The notes under the pieces: generated by a model
Told to the model about the DNA's origin: nothing
Seen by the model: the letters and a program-made list of their open reading frames with translations, nothing else
Database searches by the model: none
Made by a program: the position numbers and the translations under genes
From: Lingula anatina
Taxonomy: Eukaryota; Brachiopoda; Lingulata; Lingulida; Lingulidae
DNA length: 52,995 nt
NCBI RefSeq assembly: GCF_001039355.2
Contig: NW_019775558.1
Span: 306,680 to 359,674 of the forward strand
Direction: 5' to 3'
Part shown: piece after piece, positions 23,801-38,700 of the stretch
Layout: each line of letters begins with the position of its first letter
How positions within the stretch are numbered: position 1 is the first letter of the stretch

Positions 23801-26721
23801 GATTGTTATATGTGCACACAAATGCATGGGTACATTTGAAACCTTGCTGCTTAATAGTAAGTACAATTCAGAACAAGTCCTCCAAACTGGTTGTCTATGA
23901 CAATAAACAGCTAGACTATTGACAAAAAACTGGTAATTACCTAAACCAGTGGACCACACAGAATTTACATAGCTGCCACCACACATGTCCTTGTTGTTGG
24001 AACATTTCTTATTACACATGGCGCTGGGACCATGTTTACCATACGAGTTACCACATAAACACGTATTTCCTCCTTGGAGAGCAGCATAAACATAGCCCTA
24101 CCAAATGAAAAACAAAAGTAAAAGTTTTACTGCCACCATCCCATACAAAATGGTCATATCAAGAATATAATTTTTCTGCCAGGCATTTCATAGAATATTG
24201 AAAAATTGATTAATATCAGGTTTAAAAAAAGACCATCAGGTAGGCAAGTGGCAACAGTATAACACTTACAGTCTCATAACAGTGTCTGGTGCAGAACCAT
24301 GTACCCACATAACGACCTTTCAGAATGCCATTAGCCAGATCTCTGTCTGTCTGCTTGTCATTGAAGCATCCCATATATTGCGAGGCACTTGGACCTAAGA
24401 AAAGGTAACAGATAAGTGTTATAATACATGTATTCACTATTTAAAGACAACCCAGCCAACGTGCAGCTGCATGCTTTCCAAAGGTGCACTGTGAAGACTG
24501 TATGAATTAAAGTTATTCATGGCATATTTGTTAAATGTTGAAGACATTTTCAAAAAATTCGTTAAAGCTTTTTATCAGTTAGTTATAAGGAGAATTTATT
24601 ATTAAAATCAGATGGTAATAATAAATCAGTTTTTCCAGTGTTAAAGGAACATACTTGGACATCCATACACTTCCCAACGCAGAGACATATGTCCCTGCCA
24701 TGTAGCTGGGTAGAGACGAACATAGCGAGCTATGGGATACCATTTGAAGTAGTTCTTCACCAGTGTATTCCTGTCTCTGTTGCCAGTGAACACCTTGCAA
24801 ATAAAATTTAAACATAAAATAGGTATTACAAACATACAAAATGTGTCGCTTTTTGCATCATTTTGTAGTACAGATGTGCAATGCAGTAAAGACATTAAAC
24901 ATTTCAATTTTCAAAGCTACAAAACAGGGACCGGGTTTCAGACCCACTTGTATCACTGACATACAAAGCAAGAGCTAAATGTTCAGACTCAAATCTAGTA
25001 AGTTTTAGGTAAAACTGTATAGCTGGCAGTGTAGTAGGTTAAAATTAGTTGGACTCACCTTCTTTTTGCCCCCTTCACCATAGTTGACCCACTTGGTGCC
25101 ATTAAAGCTGTAGGCTACACTGTATGTTTTTACCCACTGATTATAATCCTGACGTCCTTGAGTGCCCACACCTGTTATCCTGGATGGGATTCCTAAGTCA
25201 ACCTATGGGGAAAATATCAAAATACATTAGATGAAGTTTTATGTCTGACACTAAATAATTTAATATACCTTCCTGTATATAAAATGTGTACACCCGAACA
25301 ACTGAAGATGGTTTTTATGTAAAATGACGATTTCTATGCAATTTTTGTTTTGTTTGAAGTAAGTTTATGAGGTAAGCAGTGTTGAAAAGAAGGGAACTTA
25401 AGAACATGCAAGCTTCTATTATTGTATCTAAAAATCATGAATTTCAAGCACTCACCTGAATCCAATGTCCAACAGCATTCACTTTGCTGGCCCATGCTCC
25501 TACCTTCCCTCCCTGTCTGACAGTATTGAGCAGAGAGCGTGAAGGTCCATGGTTACTGTTCCAGCTGGAGGATGCCCTGAGCCTGTTAATAGGGACGGGG
25601 TGGGGGCCATTGATCAGTGCTACTGGCTGACAGTCTCCTAAAATATGAAAATTTATAAAATGCATATATGCATGCATGATATGTGCTACTATGTATTTCA
25701 GATCAGCAATACTGACATAATGTACAAAAGAAATTATACAGCAATTACAGGGAAAAGGGAGAAACTTGTGAGTGAAATGGCATCGATGTAGACTGAAGAA
25801 GTCTGACACTGTAATGTCTCTTTGAGAGCATCTGCTACCAAAGAAAGGGAGAAAATACTATTATGCCTGAATACTCTGAATCTAACTTTTTTCTATAATC
25901 TTAGTAAAGCAAATGATGCCATTTACAAGAAGTAGAAGGCAAAAAAGACGCATGACACAAACATAACACAGAAACAGAAAAAGTAAACAAGAAAAACAGC
26001 ACTGTGCTGAACTTACCCGGTAAACAACCCAGGATATCAAACCTGAGCCCTACTGCTACCTGGGCTGTCCCCCTTGGATAGAGACGCACTGCTGGGCCAA
26101 CGAACGGAGATTTGAGCCAGTTGGACACCCTGGTATTCTTGTCCTTGTTTGCTGTGAACACCTGTTAGTATTGCAACATCATATGAATCAAAGAGACATC
26201 AAATAGCAATGCTTATATTACTTTTCAAAAAGATTTCTGCAGTGAGTTGATGCAGAAAAATACTGAGGTAATTAATATGTTTGTGTTTGTATTCACATGC
26301 ATGTGTACCTTAGTTGTGCCATATGGTTCCTGGTAAAATTGCCAAGTTTTTCCATCCTCAGTGAACTGCAGTCTAAATGATGATGCCCAAGCATTCACGT
26401 CTTTCCTCCCCTGGGTGACAATTCCTCTTACCCTGTAGTTGCGGTCTGAAAAAGACAACTTTTCATTAATTTTGATAAGTGCTTATTAATATATGCAACT
26501 TCATCAGCAAAATAATTGATGATTCATGGGCCAACATCTGACGAAGATGTATTTAATGTTTAATTACTTAACTCACTAATCAATTAATTAATTATTTTCT
26601 CTCATGTCTTGATCAGCTCCTGGGGAAACACCTGGACTAAACTGCAGAGCCAGCGATCCCATCTGTCCAGGATATCAGGATTTCACCTTGCACAGTGTAT
26701 AATACAACTGATTTGAGTGTG

Positions 26722-26763
<42 letters not shown>

Positions 26764-29700
26764 AAGTTGCCTACCTCTCATACATACATTCTGAATCACC
26801 ACAGTATGCCAGAAAACAAATTTTGACTTGAGCCATATAGTTATTACAAGAAGGACACTATTTTCTTACTAAAATTGATCTGGATGTACTCTGTATCTGC
26901 ACTGGAAGATGGTGACCACCCAGTGTTAGAGTTGAGACGTGCATTAAATGGCTGGTGGTTGTTGTCTATCTTGGATGAAGCTGTCAGAGCAGAGTTAGCC
27001 GAGTATATTGGTCCACTCACCAGCCCCTCTGGGTTGCACTCCTCTGTAATAAGGATCATAGAAAAAGTTATAGCATATTTCCTTAACTAGACCCTTACAA
27101 TTTTGCATGTGCTGATAAGGGGGATGGGGGGACAAACCAACTAGTCTGAAGGGGTAGTACATTATCCAAGTTTGATCAACCTTCACAGTCTTTTATCTTT
27201 TGTTAAAAAAATAAAATGAAAGAATAAAAAATTACCAAAACGATTTCACTCCAACACAGACCCAATGTCTAATCTGATATATGTCATTTAAAGGAAAATG
27301 AATATTTACCATAACTGCACCCCAAAATTTCCCATCTCATAGAAATGTGCCCATTCCATGCTACAGGGATCAAGCGTACATATCTGGCCTTCAGTGGATA
27401 GGTCAGGGTGTTGGTCACCTTGGTGTTCTGGTCCTTGTTAGCAGTGAAGGTCTACAAATACATAGGTAATACCTGCAGTTTATACTTGTATTGTGCATTT
27501 GTTACCCATGTGCATTTAACAGTGCTTAATTATAAGTGGCTGTCAGTTAATGGTAATAATTGTATGTAGTACAGGTAAATAATGGTGTTGTACATGTGAG
27601 GCAATTTGAAAAGGTTGAAAACTGAAAACAATAAACCAGGTGTATTCAGTGCATTTTGTATTGTGGAAAACATCAATTTTCAGGTTTCCCTAAACAAACA
27701 AAAAATAAAAAACTTGAAACTTAAACAATAAAAAAGTAAACACTTACCTTGAGAGTTGCAGGGGGATCATAGTACCACCTCCAAGGAGAATCATCATCAT
27801 ATCTGTATAATATCCTGTACCTGGTGACCCACTGCCTGTAGTCAGATCTGCCCTGGGTGACTATAGCATTCACTGTGATTGGCACCAAAAAGTCGGCCTG
27901 GATCCACTGGTTAGCATTGTTTGATCTGGCAGACCAGGCTCCTTTTCTGCCACCTAGAATATGACCAGATGGGTTATATAGGGCATTATTTATTGATATT
28001 TCACCAAATATTTTATGTGCATCTTCTTTTTGAAAAACAGTTAAACTGAATGAATCACTGTGCATAAACGTAACATCTGACTGATCTAGAGGTGAAAAAC
28101 AACATTGATAACAGCATTATCAACATAAAAAGTCACTCTCTGTAGAAATATATGTAGACCAGTAAAGAGAAGTTGTACATCTGTACCTAACACATAGTGT
28201 TTAAAAACATTACATATTTCATTTTGTTAATCTCTTTCATTCCCTACCGTATGGATTACTGATTTGCCACTGTCCAGTTCCCCCAGTGGTCATCACTGAC
28301 AAAGTGGACACAGAATATGGACTTGGGTCAGCATAGTCCACCAGGACATTTTGACCAACAGTTGTCCCACTGCCAAGCTTAATGTGACCGCCATCCCAAC
28401 TTAGCCAGAAAGCCTGGAAAGTGTTACAATTGAGGACTGTAGGTGTCAGCTTGGTGCCAAGGTTGCGGCCATTTGCCTGCTCCCTGATCACTGTAGTTGA
28501 CCCAGCACTGCCACTGAAAAAGATTGAAGACATCCAGTCTGTTAAAATAGTACTCACTGCTATTATGACATATTTCTCTCTCCATAACTATTTGCACTGC
28601 CTTAAATTCATCTGTGAACTGGGTGAAAAGAATACATCCCAGTTAAAAAATAAAAACTAAGCTTTAGAAAAACTCAAGGCTTACATTATTGTTGATAAAT
28701 ACATGTAACAATATACCTGTTGATGACAATTTCATATTTGTTTCTATCTTTGCTGTTTGTGGTCGGTGAAAGTGCCACAAAGGCAGCCCTGCATGTCTTC
28801 ACTTTGAAAGTAACAGACAGAGATCCCATCAGATTCAGTCCAGGCACGTTCACATAGGCGTTTGCTTTGTTTGGGGTGTTCAATGGAATCATGGTTCCTG
28901 AGATAATGGAAATGAATGCATGTAAATTTTATTTTCTATGCTTCCTTAAAAACTACAGTATGCCTGATGTTCACACAATTTTTATGAAAATATACCTGAC
29001 ATACAGTAATTGACTTTTGTTCTTTGGAAAATTTGAAAAATGATCAACAGTTATCAAATAAAGGGCAACTGCAGATTTGATGACAGGCTTGCCAGCTAGA
29101 ACACCATTCTTCCAAGTTACAAATCATCACACAATTTGATACTGGATTCAATTTGTACACAGTCCAGTATAAATATGTCAAAGAGTCTATTTCTTACATG
29201 TTTTTTTTACATATTTGAAGTTACGAATTGTTCAATTAATTTAACTTTTCAACCTACTTCCTGCCTGGAAGTCCAGTCTAGCATTGTTAGGTCCATGGTT
29301 GGCATCATACTGAGAGGAGGCAGTTATTTCTCTATCTGGTATGTAATGGTCACCAGAGATCATAGGCCCTGGGCTGGAACAGTCCACTGGAAAAAATTGT
29401 CATTCTTGTGTCATGTCATGTACTGTTTTAAATATTTCAGTTAATTCATTCATACGTAGATATGCTCCAGCTGTTATTATTATATGTCACTTCAAAATAA
29501 TTTATTAGGAAGTAAAAATACAAAGACATTAGTTTCTGAACTTTAAATCAACAAAACAGCACACCAGAAGTGAGATTTACTGAAGACCATATTGTATAGG
29601 CCAACAGTTCTGTCACCTTTCCCTTACCTGGAGCTGGGGTAGTGGCAAGAGCAGGACGTGGGGTGGTTTGAAGAACTGGAAAAAGTTTAAGAAGATATTC

Positions 29701-32700
29701 AGATTATCCAATTTTTTTTTTACCTTGCACCAAATCATTCAATATTTAACTTCAACATGACTACTAGTATTAGTATCATCTAATGTTTAATAGAATTATT
29801 TTAATGCATGTTTATTTTGAACAGTAACTGTTATAGTTTAAATTTCATCTACTAACCACTTTTTTTGCACAAGGATCTACTCCTGGAGTTACAATTGTAG
29901 TCGTTCCATTTCCCTCCTTCCTTAGTCAGAATAATAGCACAGTCTTCTCTACTTCTGAAATTATTCGGCTCCCCTGCAAGAAAATACAGTGTGTAGAGTC
30001 ATATACTGGGTATATCATAATTTTAAATCTAAATTCTCAGTCACTGCATACTGTGAGACAGATAATGCATTTATCATTCTTAATACGTATAACCACTACT
30101 AGTTTCCATTTGTTTGACAAAATATCTTAAGCATTTATGTATCATGAAAAGTTTCGTTCAGAAATAAAGCATTTTTTCATCCAAAAGCACATGAACTGTC
30201 TAATCACTAAAATTATTTTAAGTTTACAACATGCAGATATTGAAAATAAAACAGCTACAAACAATGACTAAATGAAATTTCAATAAACTGGGAAAATTGT
30301 CACTAATATCAGAATAAACACTGCTGCCACCTACCAGAATTCCAGTTGAAGTACCTAAAAGGAGAGCCATCAGACCACTCCCAGCCACCCTCTCTGTTCA
30401 CATCATTGGCACCAAGCCAAAAATCAGTGCCCGTCTGCTGGGATATCAAAGCTGGAAAGGACATTTAAATTAAACAAACTGAGAACTTTTCTTTGATAAA
30501 TGGAACCCATTTTTTAGTTTAAATTTCCTTTAAATGACACTTGTGACTGTGATATACAATATTTGCTTCTCTAAATGCAAAACTTGCACTGATCAAGTCA
30601 GTTGAGGACTCATCTGAATACGGTCTTAACTAACATCTTAATTAAACTTTCAAAGAAACTTATCAGTAATTACCTGAACAATAAATAATTGGATGAAAAA
30701 AGACAACAAGAAAACAAAATAACATTTAAAATTTTCACTTTTCACAAATTCTAGTACATGAATACTTTCATGGATTACAAACCTGAAACATATGTCTGTT
30801 CTGTTACACTACCAATACTTAACAGGTCACCTCCCAATGCGATACACTTTGATCGGGCCTGTGCATAGTTCTGGAGGTCATAGTTGAATTGATAGCAAAA
30901 ATTCAGGTTGGATTCATAAAACCAGCCTGCTCCACACAATGGACTCCATGGTCCTGGAGAAGATTTGATTATATTTTAATAAAATATCTTAATGCTATGA
31001 AATATAATAGTAAGTGGTCATGACTGATTTTTCATATCATTATGATAAATATGTACATTGACTTAAATGTGTAGTATATATAAAAGCAAAATAAAAAAAA
31101 TGAATGAATTACTTTAACAAAATTTTTAAAAAGTACACAGATTACATACCTATCGAAATTATCATGGTAATGTAAAGAATAAAATGATCTACGAATTTTT
31201 CATGAAGAAGATAAATTTTCACAATATGAGAGAAATGAATTTTTATTGAATAGAAGGCTAATGCTTACTTGTGGGTGGTGGTGTGGTGGGAGCACCAACA
31301 TCTGAAAAATAACAAAGTTAACTCAGATAAATACAATTATAAAAACAAATGTATCACTAGCTACAGGGTACTTACTAGAGAAGTAATCATTTTTCATTGT
31401 TTTTATCAAGCAGTGAAAAATGCAAGCTATGCTTTCGTTGAGATCAAATCAAATCAATAACATTGACATACATGCTTGAGATTTGCAAATAAAGTCTCTC
31501 TTTATAGCACAGGTCTTGTCATTCCAGGCTCCACTTTTCCCAAAAGCATTTGGTCCCAGTAGTTCAGCACAGTCTTCATTGTTCTGATTGTTGGGTTCAC
31601 TCGGTGTCCACCAGTTAGTAAATGTGGTTGTCTGTGTAGTAGAGGCAAAATACACATTTTATTATTAAACAGACTGGTTCTCTAACATTGAGATGGATTT
31701 TTAAAAGTCCATTCATTCTTTAAAATATGGTGTCAACATCAAAATATGCCAACCTCAGTGGCAAACAATTTATTCTTTATTATGTAAAGCTTGCATAAAA
31801 CTTTAATTAGCTTCTATCAAAGTTAGTATATCAAACCAAATGATCCAATTTGTTGGGTCACTATGAAAGATATATCTATACTAAATCATGTTTTCTGCAA
31901 AAATAAAGGTTGCATTTTTGATTATTTATGTTCATCAGGATTGACAGACAGACAGACAGACAGACAGACAGGCAGAACCATGGAATATACTTACTGCAGT
32001 TCCATCAACCCATTGCCATTTCTTCTCAGTCTTTATATCATCATACCCAATCCAGCTGTAACCAGTCAGATAGTCTGAAATACAATACAATACAGGAACA
32101 ACTCATAAACAGTGACCCAATCTACATAGAATTTAACAGATAATATGAACAAATTACTATTTTGGGGAGAGGTTTTAAAAAAGACCAAAAAAGGTCTGTT
32201 CAGAATCAAAATTCAATCTATGTTCTATGCTATTTATCAATTTGGTTCATTTTTTTCAAAGACAAAGAACCCCCAACTTGAAATTGTTGGCTGTAGGCCA
32301 CTGAACTAAAAAAAGGCAACCAAATATATATATATATATAACATATAACATTGCGACCTTATTTCCAGAATTCATCTTGTGTTTTGCTTTTCTCTCCATC
32401 AGGTTTGAATGAAAATGTGCCATTTCCACAAATTTAAGCTTAAATTAAACTACTCACTACTGATAAATCCCTGCTCTTCTTCATCCAAGATTGAGGTCAG
32501 TGTAGCCCGCGTGCCATCTGGTGTCCTCTGGCAGTACGCGACAGCATCCTTGTAAACCTTCTCCTGCGTGACAAACAGGTAACAGTTGCCCTTGAACAGT
32601 CGCCAGTTGGGAGCACATGTCACGTTCACTGTAACAGTGTGTATATATATAAATGTTAATTTCATTTATATTTCATGTAAAGAGTTGATCATTCAACTTT

Positions 32701-35700
32701 CGATCAATACATTTTATGTATCTATTTAGTGTCTAAAAGGCACAAGTGCCTAAAAATAATTTCAATTTCTGGGAAATATTTACAGCAGCTGGGAAAAATT
32801 GCTCTGTTTAAGAAGTTATTTTAAGATACTATGGCTTATACTTATTATTCTTCTAATTTTTCTGCTTTAATTTTCCTCTAACATCAAATCAAGAGTAAAG
32901 CTATTTAGATTCTCAAATGGATAAACTCAGTAAAATTTCAATCTGGTACATGAGAAAGAGACTATTACCTGGAGTAGCTACCAATTTTCTTGAAATTGGA
33001 ATCTCACAGATGAAAGCTTTCTTATTGTAGCAATATCCAGCCGTCCACTGTGCAAATCTATTAGCTGTAAAAAATTTATTGTGAAATCTTTACCATGGGC
33101 AAATACCCAGAATACAAGTGCCTCATTGCAACTCATATGAACAGTCAAATAACAGCATTCAACAATTAATTCAAGGGATAGAACTTTTAACATATATACA
33201 TATAATAATCATAAAGATTCAAGGAATTTTTTTCATTAATAGCTCAGCCATTTTAACCTCAGATCAAGTTACAATGAAAATATCCTAACCTATTCGTATG
33301 TAGGCACAGTCCTTCAAGTTTGCCACTGGCTTTGGCTGGCCATTTTCCCAGTATGGTTTATACACTGCAGCTGTCTGACTCAAGAGTGTGCCATCAGACC
33401 ATTTCATTGTACTGTCAGCAGTTGTATCTAAAAAGATATCATGAAACACAACACTGATTAAATGTAATAACAAATCTAGGAATAAACATCACTTAAATTT
33501 CATAGGCAGATGATAGAAATGAGTGCCAAGACAAGAGACACTCAAGAGCTTCACATTAGGTAAACATACCAGAGAGGCCAATCCAGTAATCAGTCACCCT
33601 GGCCGTTCGCATTGGTCCAATTAAACTCCTCATATAATTCCTTTCATTGGCACTGCAAAAGTAATAAGTAAGAAGCAATTAAGTTACCATGTCTGTTATT
33701 ATGTTTACAAAGCTACCATGCATTCTAAAACTTCTTCAGACAACTAAAAAAACAGGATAACTTATGCAATCATCCAATCAAGCCAATAAGCAAACATTAA
33801 TCCATATCTTAGGCTTCGTTCACATGCAATGTCTATTTTCTAAATTCTATTTTCTATTCGCGGCATGTCTTATGATCACGGTCTGTGCCCTTAATATCCT
33901 GCGGCGTAATTACTGGCAGCGCGAGCCAGTTACTATAAGTTACTATAAGTAACTATAAGTAAGAATAGAAAATAAGTTACTATAAGTAACTGGCTCGCGC
34001 TGCCAGTAATTACGCGGCGGGATATTCAGGGCACAGACAGTGATCATAAGATAGCGCGAATAGAAAATAGAATTTAGAAAATAGACATTGCATGTGAACG
34101 AAGCCTTAGACTATGAGATTAAAGCAAAACAGTGAAACTTTTTTCAGTGGATGGTGTTAACAAAATTAAAGAAAATACAAACCAACACACAGACTACAGC
34201 AATACTAAATGTACATGAACCAGTGTTTAAGTAAAATAAGAGTTAATTTGATGTAGATGTATGTTTTCCTTACGTTTCAATCTGGATAAGGGTGGAACCC
34301 TGAGCTTTGCAGAACCTATCAGCTTCTGTCCATGTCATCTGTTTTGATGTAGCAGTGTTCAGTTGGTAGCAATTACCATTCCAGCTTCTCCATCCCTTGG
34401 GGCATGACCCTGAACAAGAGTGATAAACAATATGAATCACTGATTTCATAATAGTATGTGCAGGTACACATCTTTTCTCAAATTGTTTCGCCAATTTTTC
34501 TCAAAATGTTTCACCACTCAAATATATATTAATCCTGCAAGTGACTCACATTAACAAATACAGATGATAAGGCATAAAACTTCCTCCAGTAACGAACACC
34601 TTTAAAATGTATAATTTTATCTGAGGTGGCATAACATAAAGAACCATGGTTAGGTCTATTACCTCTGGGCCGCTCACAGATGTAAGACCTTTCTACACCA
34701 CAGGCATCTGTCCTCCATTTGTAATTTGATGTTCCCAGAACAAAGACACAATTGTTGCCAAGGGACCTAGTTATGTTACAAAAAGATCTGTGATTTACAG
34801 AGCTTAAACCATATTCTGTGAGTAAGAATTATAATCATAGGACACACCAAAGAAAAGACTACACAAAGTCACACAGCTTAGTTTGACTTTTCTGAAATGT
34901 TTATGCAATGATTGCCATATTGAGAGAAGTCACCGACACCACGTACATTACTGTAAGCTGTATCAATCTATCTCAGTTCATCACTCAGCATTGTTTACTA
35001 TTCCAAATTTGGGATAATTAGATTATTTCAAAACCATTCAACTTACACATTTGAAGGCTGGTTTGTATCCCACTGTCCTCTGAAAGCATTGTTGAATCCT
35101 GCTTTGTTCACCCATTTGAAAGTCATGGGTTGGGCCTGAAACTTTAAAAAAAAATTGCCTTGAAAATAAAGTTAATCACACAACAACCATTACTAAATTT
35201 CCAAAACACGTCTTTGCACAGAATCTTATTGTAATATTGTCATGTTTTAAGTCATACTTTTGCAACTATACAGGGTAAAAAAAGGAATAAGTGGAAATAC
35301 ATTTAGTGTTTACCTCCATTTTAAGTAAAAAATACTACCCCTAAGTTAAAGCACATTCTTAAAATATACACTGTCTACAACGATAACAATTTGACCTACT
35401 GAAACATATAGTGGAAATTGTTCATTCGGAAGAAGTCAGAAGAAAAGGAGAACATGAAGAAAAAAATAGATTACATCTATGACTTATAGACCTGCTAAAC
35501 TCCACCACAGGTAAAAATCAACCAATATTCCCAAGTTTACAGCTTACTTCTTTTCTATCCGAAAGCCCAAGCCAAATATTGTCATGAAGTCCACAAGAGA
35601 TAGAATCAGATATAAACTTGATCTCGTTAGTGTTCTGGACCACCATCAGGTCGCCATCTTGATCCTGGCAATCCTGTCGCGCACCGTCCCAGGTTTTTGG

Positions 35701-38700
35701 ATCTGAGAACAGTTTGTAGCACATGTTGTTGAGGAAATGCCACCCATCTTCAATATCACAAAACTCAACAAGATCTGAAAAAAATAATGTTAAATAAGAA
35801 AGATATATGATTTTTTTTAACATCATAAACATAAATAATAAAAATATAACATGAATAGTTTNAATTACCATTCCAGCTTCTCCATCCCTTGGGGCATGAC
35901 CCTGAACAAGAGTGATAAACAATATGAATCACTGATTTCATAATAGTATGTGCAGGTACACATCTTTTCTCAAATTGTTTCGCCAATTTTTCTCAAAATG
36001 TTTCACCACTCAAATATATATTAATCCTGCAAGTGACTCACATTAACAAATACAGATGATAAGGCATAAAACTTCCTCCAGTAACGAACACCTTTAAAAT
36101 GTATAATTTTATCTGAGGTGGCATAACATAAAGAACCATGGTTAGGTCTATTACCTCTGGGCCGCTCACAGATGTAAGACCTTTCTACACCACAGGCATC
36201 TGTCCTCCATTTGTAATTTGATGTTCCCAGAACAAAGACACAATTGTTGCCAAGGGACCTAGTTATGTTACAAAAAGATCTGTGATTTACAGAGCTTAAA
36301 CCATATTCTGTGAGTAAGAATTATAATCATAGGACACACCAAAGAAAAGACTACACAAAGTCACACAGCTTAGTTTGACTTTTCTGAAATGTTTATGCAA
36401 TGATTGCCATATTGAGAGAAGTCACCGACACCACGTACATTACTGTAAGCTGTATCAATCTATCTCAGTTCATCACTCAGCATTGTTTACTATTCCAAAT
36501 TTGGGATAATTAGATTATTTCAAAACCATTCAACTTACACATTTGAAGGCTGGTTTGTATCCCACTGTCCTCTGAAAGCATTGTTGAATCCTGCTTTGTT
36601 CACCCATTTGAAAGTCATGGGTTGGGCCTGAAACTTTAAAAAAAAATTGCCTTGAAAATAAAGTTAATCACACAACAACCATTACTAAATTTCCAAAACA
36701 CGTCTTTGCACAGAATCTTATTGTAATATTGTCATGTTTTAAGTCATACTTTTGCAACTATACAGGGTAAAAAAAGGAATAAGTGGAAATACATTTAGTG
36801 TTTACCTCCATTTTAAGTAAAAAATACTACCCCTAAGTTAAAGCACATTCTTAAAATATACACTGTCTACAACGATAACAATTTGACCTACTGAAACATA
36901 TAGTGGAAATTGTTCATTCGGAAGAAGTCAGAAGAAAAGGAGAACATGAAGAAAAAAATAGATTACATCTATGACTTATAGACCTGCTAAACTCCACCAC
37001 AGGTAAAAATCAACCAATATTCCCAAGTTTACAGCTTACTTCTTTTCTATCCGAAAGCCCAAGCCAAATATTGTCATGAAGTCCACAAGAGATAGAATCA
37101 GATATAAACTTGATCTCGTTAGTGTTCTGGACCACCATCAGGTCGCCATCTTGATCCTGGCAATCCTGTCGCGCACCGTCCCAGGTTTTTGGATCTGAGA
37201 ACAGTTTGTAGCACATGTTGTTGAGGAAATGCCACCCATCTTCAATATCACAAAACTCAACAAGATCTGAAAAAAATAATGTTAAATAAGAAAGATATAT
37301 GATTTTTTTTAACATCATAAACATAAATAATAAAAATATAACATGAATAGTTTTCTGACGAATAATCTATGCTCCTAGACCAAGTTTATTATCTTCAACT
37401 AAAAAAAGGTGCTGATTGCACAACTATTAAGAGGTTTAACAGTGACTGCAATTAGTACATTCAACTTACTGTTTTTCCTTTTGCAAATATATGGCATATT
37501 TGCATTGCAATTGCCATCATTCAACTTGCTACCACCAGTACGGTACCAATTGTGTACACAATCTTCACTCTTTTTATAGTCATCTGGCTGTCCATTTGAC
37601 CACAGAGTATTTCTATAAAGACAAGTTAAAATTTGAATTTATCTTAATTAAGACTGCTTAAACTAAGAATGACATTTGTATTGAAATGTTTAAAAAAATC
37701 AATCAAACCACTTTTGAAATAAAAGCAGTACATAAAAAAGAATACATGGAATGAGAAAAGCTATGTTTTAAATTTAAACATGAAAGGACCAAACTTTTAC
37801 TTGTTATGCACTATTTAGCTGAAAGCTGCCCGTTTACTTACAACAGAGTCTGATTGACCTTTGTCCTATCGCTCCAGACAAATGTGCCTTCCTTAGCCTT
37901 GTCATTGAGACCGAACCAGTACTCCCTTCTTTTAATGTTCAGTTGGCTGTCTATAAATGCCTGCAAAATAATAATAATAATTACATAATGGTTATACACT
38001 ACGGTAATTACTCAATCTTTTCAATGGGCATTTTTTTATGATCACAAAAATAATATATCTACATAGCTGTTACTGTACAAAAAAGATTTACAGAGTAGCC
38101 TGTTTTTAAATATTTAATATACCACTCAATAGGAATGTTATAACTTTGAGAAACTATATGACTTAAAAAAATACAGTATCTCTAAATTAGAAATTTCCCA
38201 CCAATGAAAAGAGTTGTGTATACAAGTACAGAATTGGTAAAAGTTAAAGAGACAATTATGGCAGTCAAAGTTACATTTTAGCCCTCCCACAATTTTTTTT
38301 CTACAGAAAAATAAGTAAAAGAGTTTATAAACAATACAACTCCCTTCTGAATTGCAAAAACACTGATCCATCATTTCAAGGAGTTTTAATGATTGTACAG
38401 TATACCAATATTGACTGGCAAAGGCCACCTAACACTTAATTAGCTTGTTATAACCAGAAGCTAGAATAGTTGAGGATGCTGTAGTTTACTACAGCAATGA
38501 CAAAAAGACATATTTTAGTGTAACTACTAGTCTTCTCTTTATAACATCATCTGTAGTTCACGTGTAGTTTATCTGTAGTTCTTAAAACATTGCTGAAATC
38601 ACATAGGAATAGTAGTCTTGGTCAGTCTGCTGTCATTCATAGGGACTGCAGCCTGTTCCAAAGAAGGATCATTTTAAGTTTTACTTCTAATTAGATTGAA

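Noticed and set aside
28248-28897. An active farnesoic acid O-methyltransferase enzyme
   Set aside because: Only the domain named after that enzyme is recognised, embedded in an extracellular receptor with no SAM-binding motif seen; catalytic activity cannot be supported.
31944-31974. CRISPR-like short repeat array
   Set aside because: Four-base microsatellite without spacers, in an intron of an animal gene.
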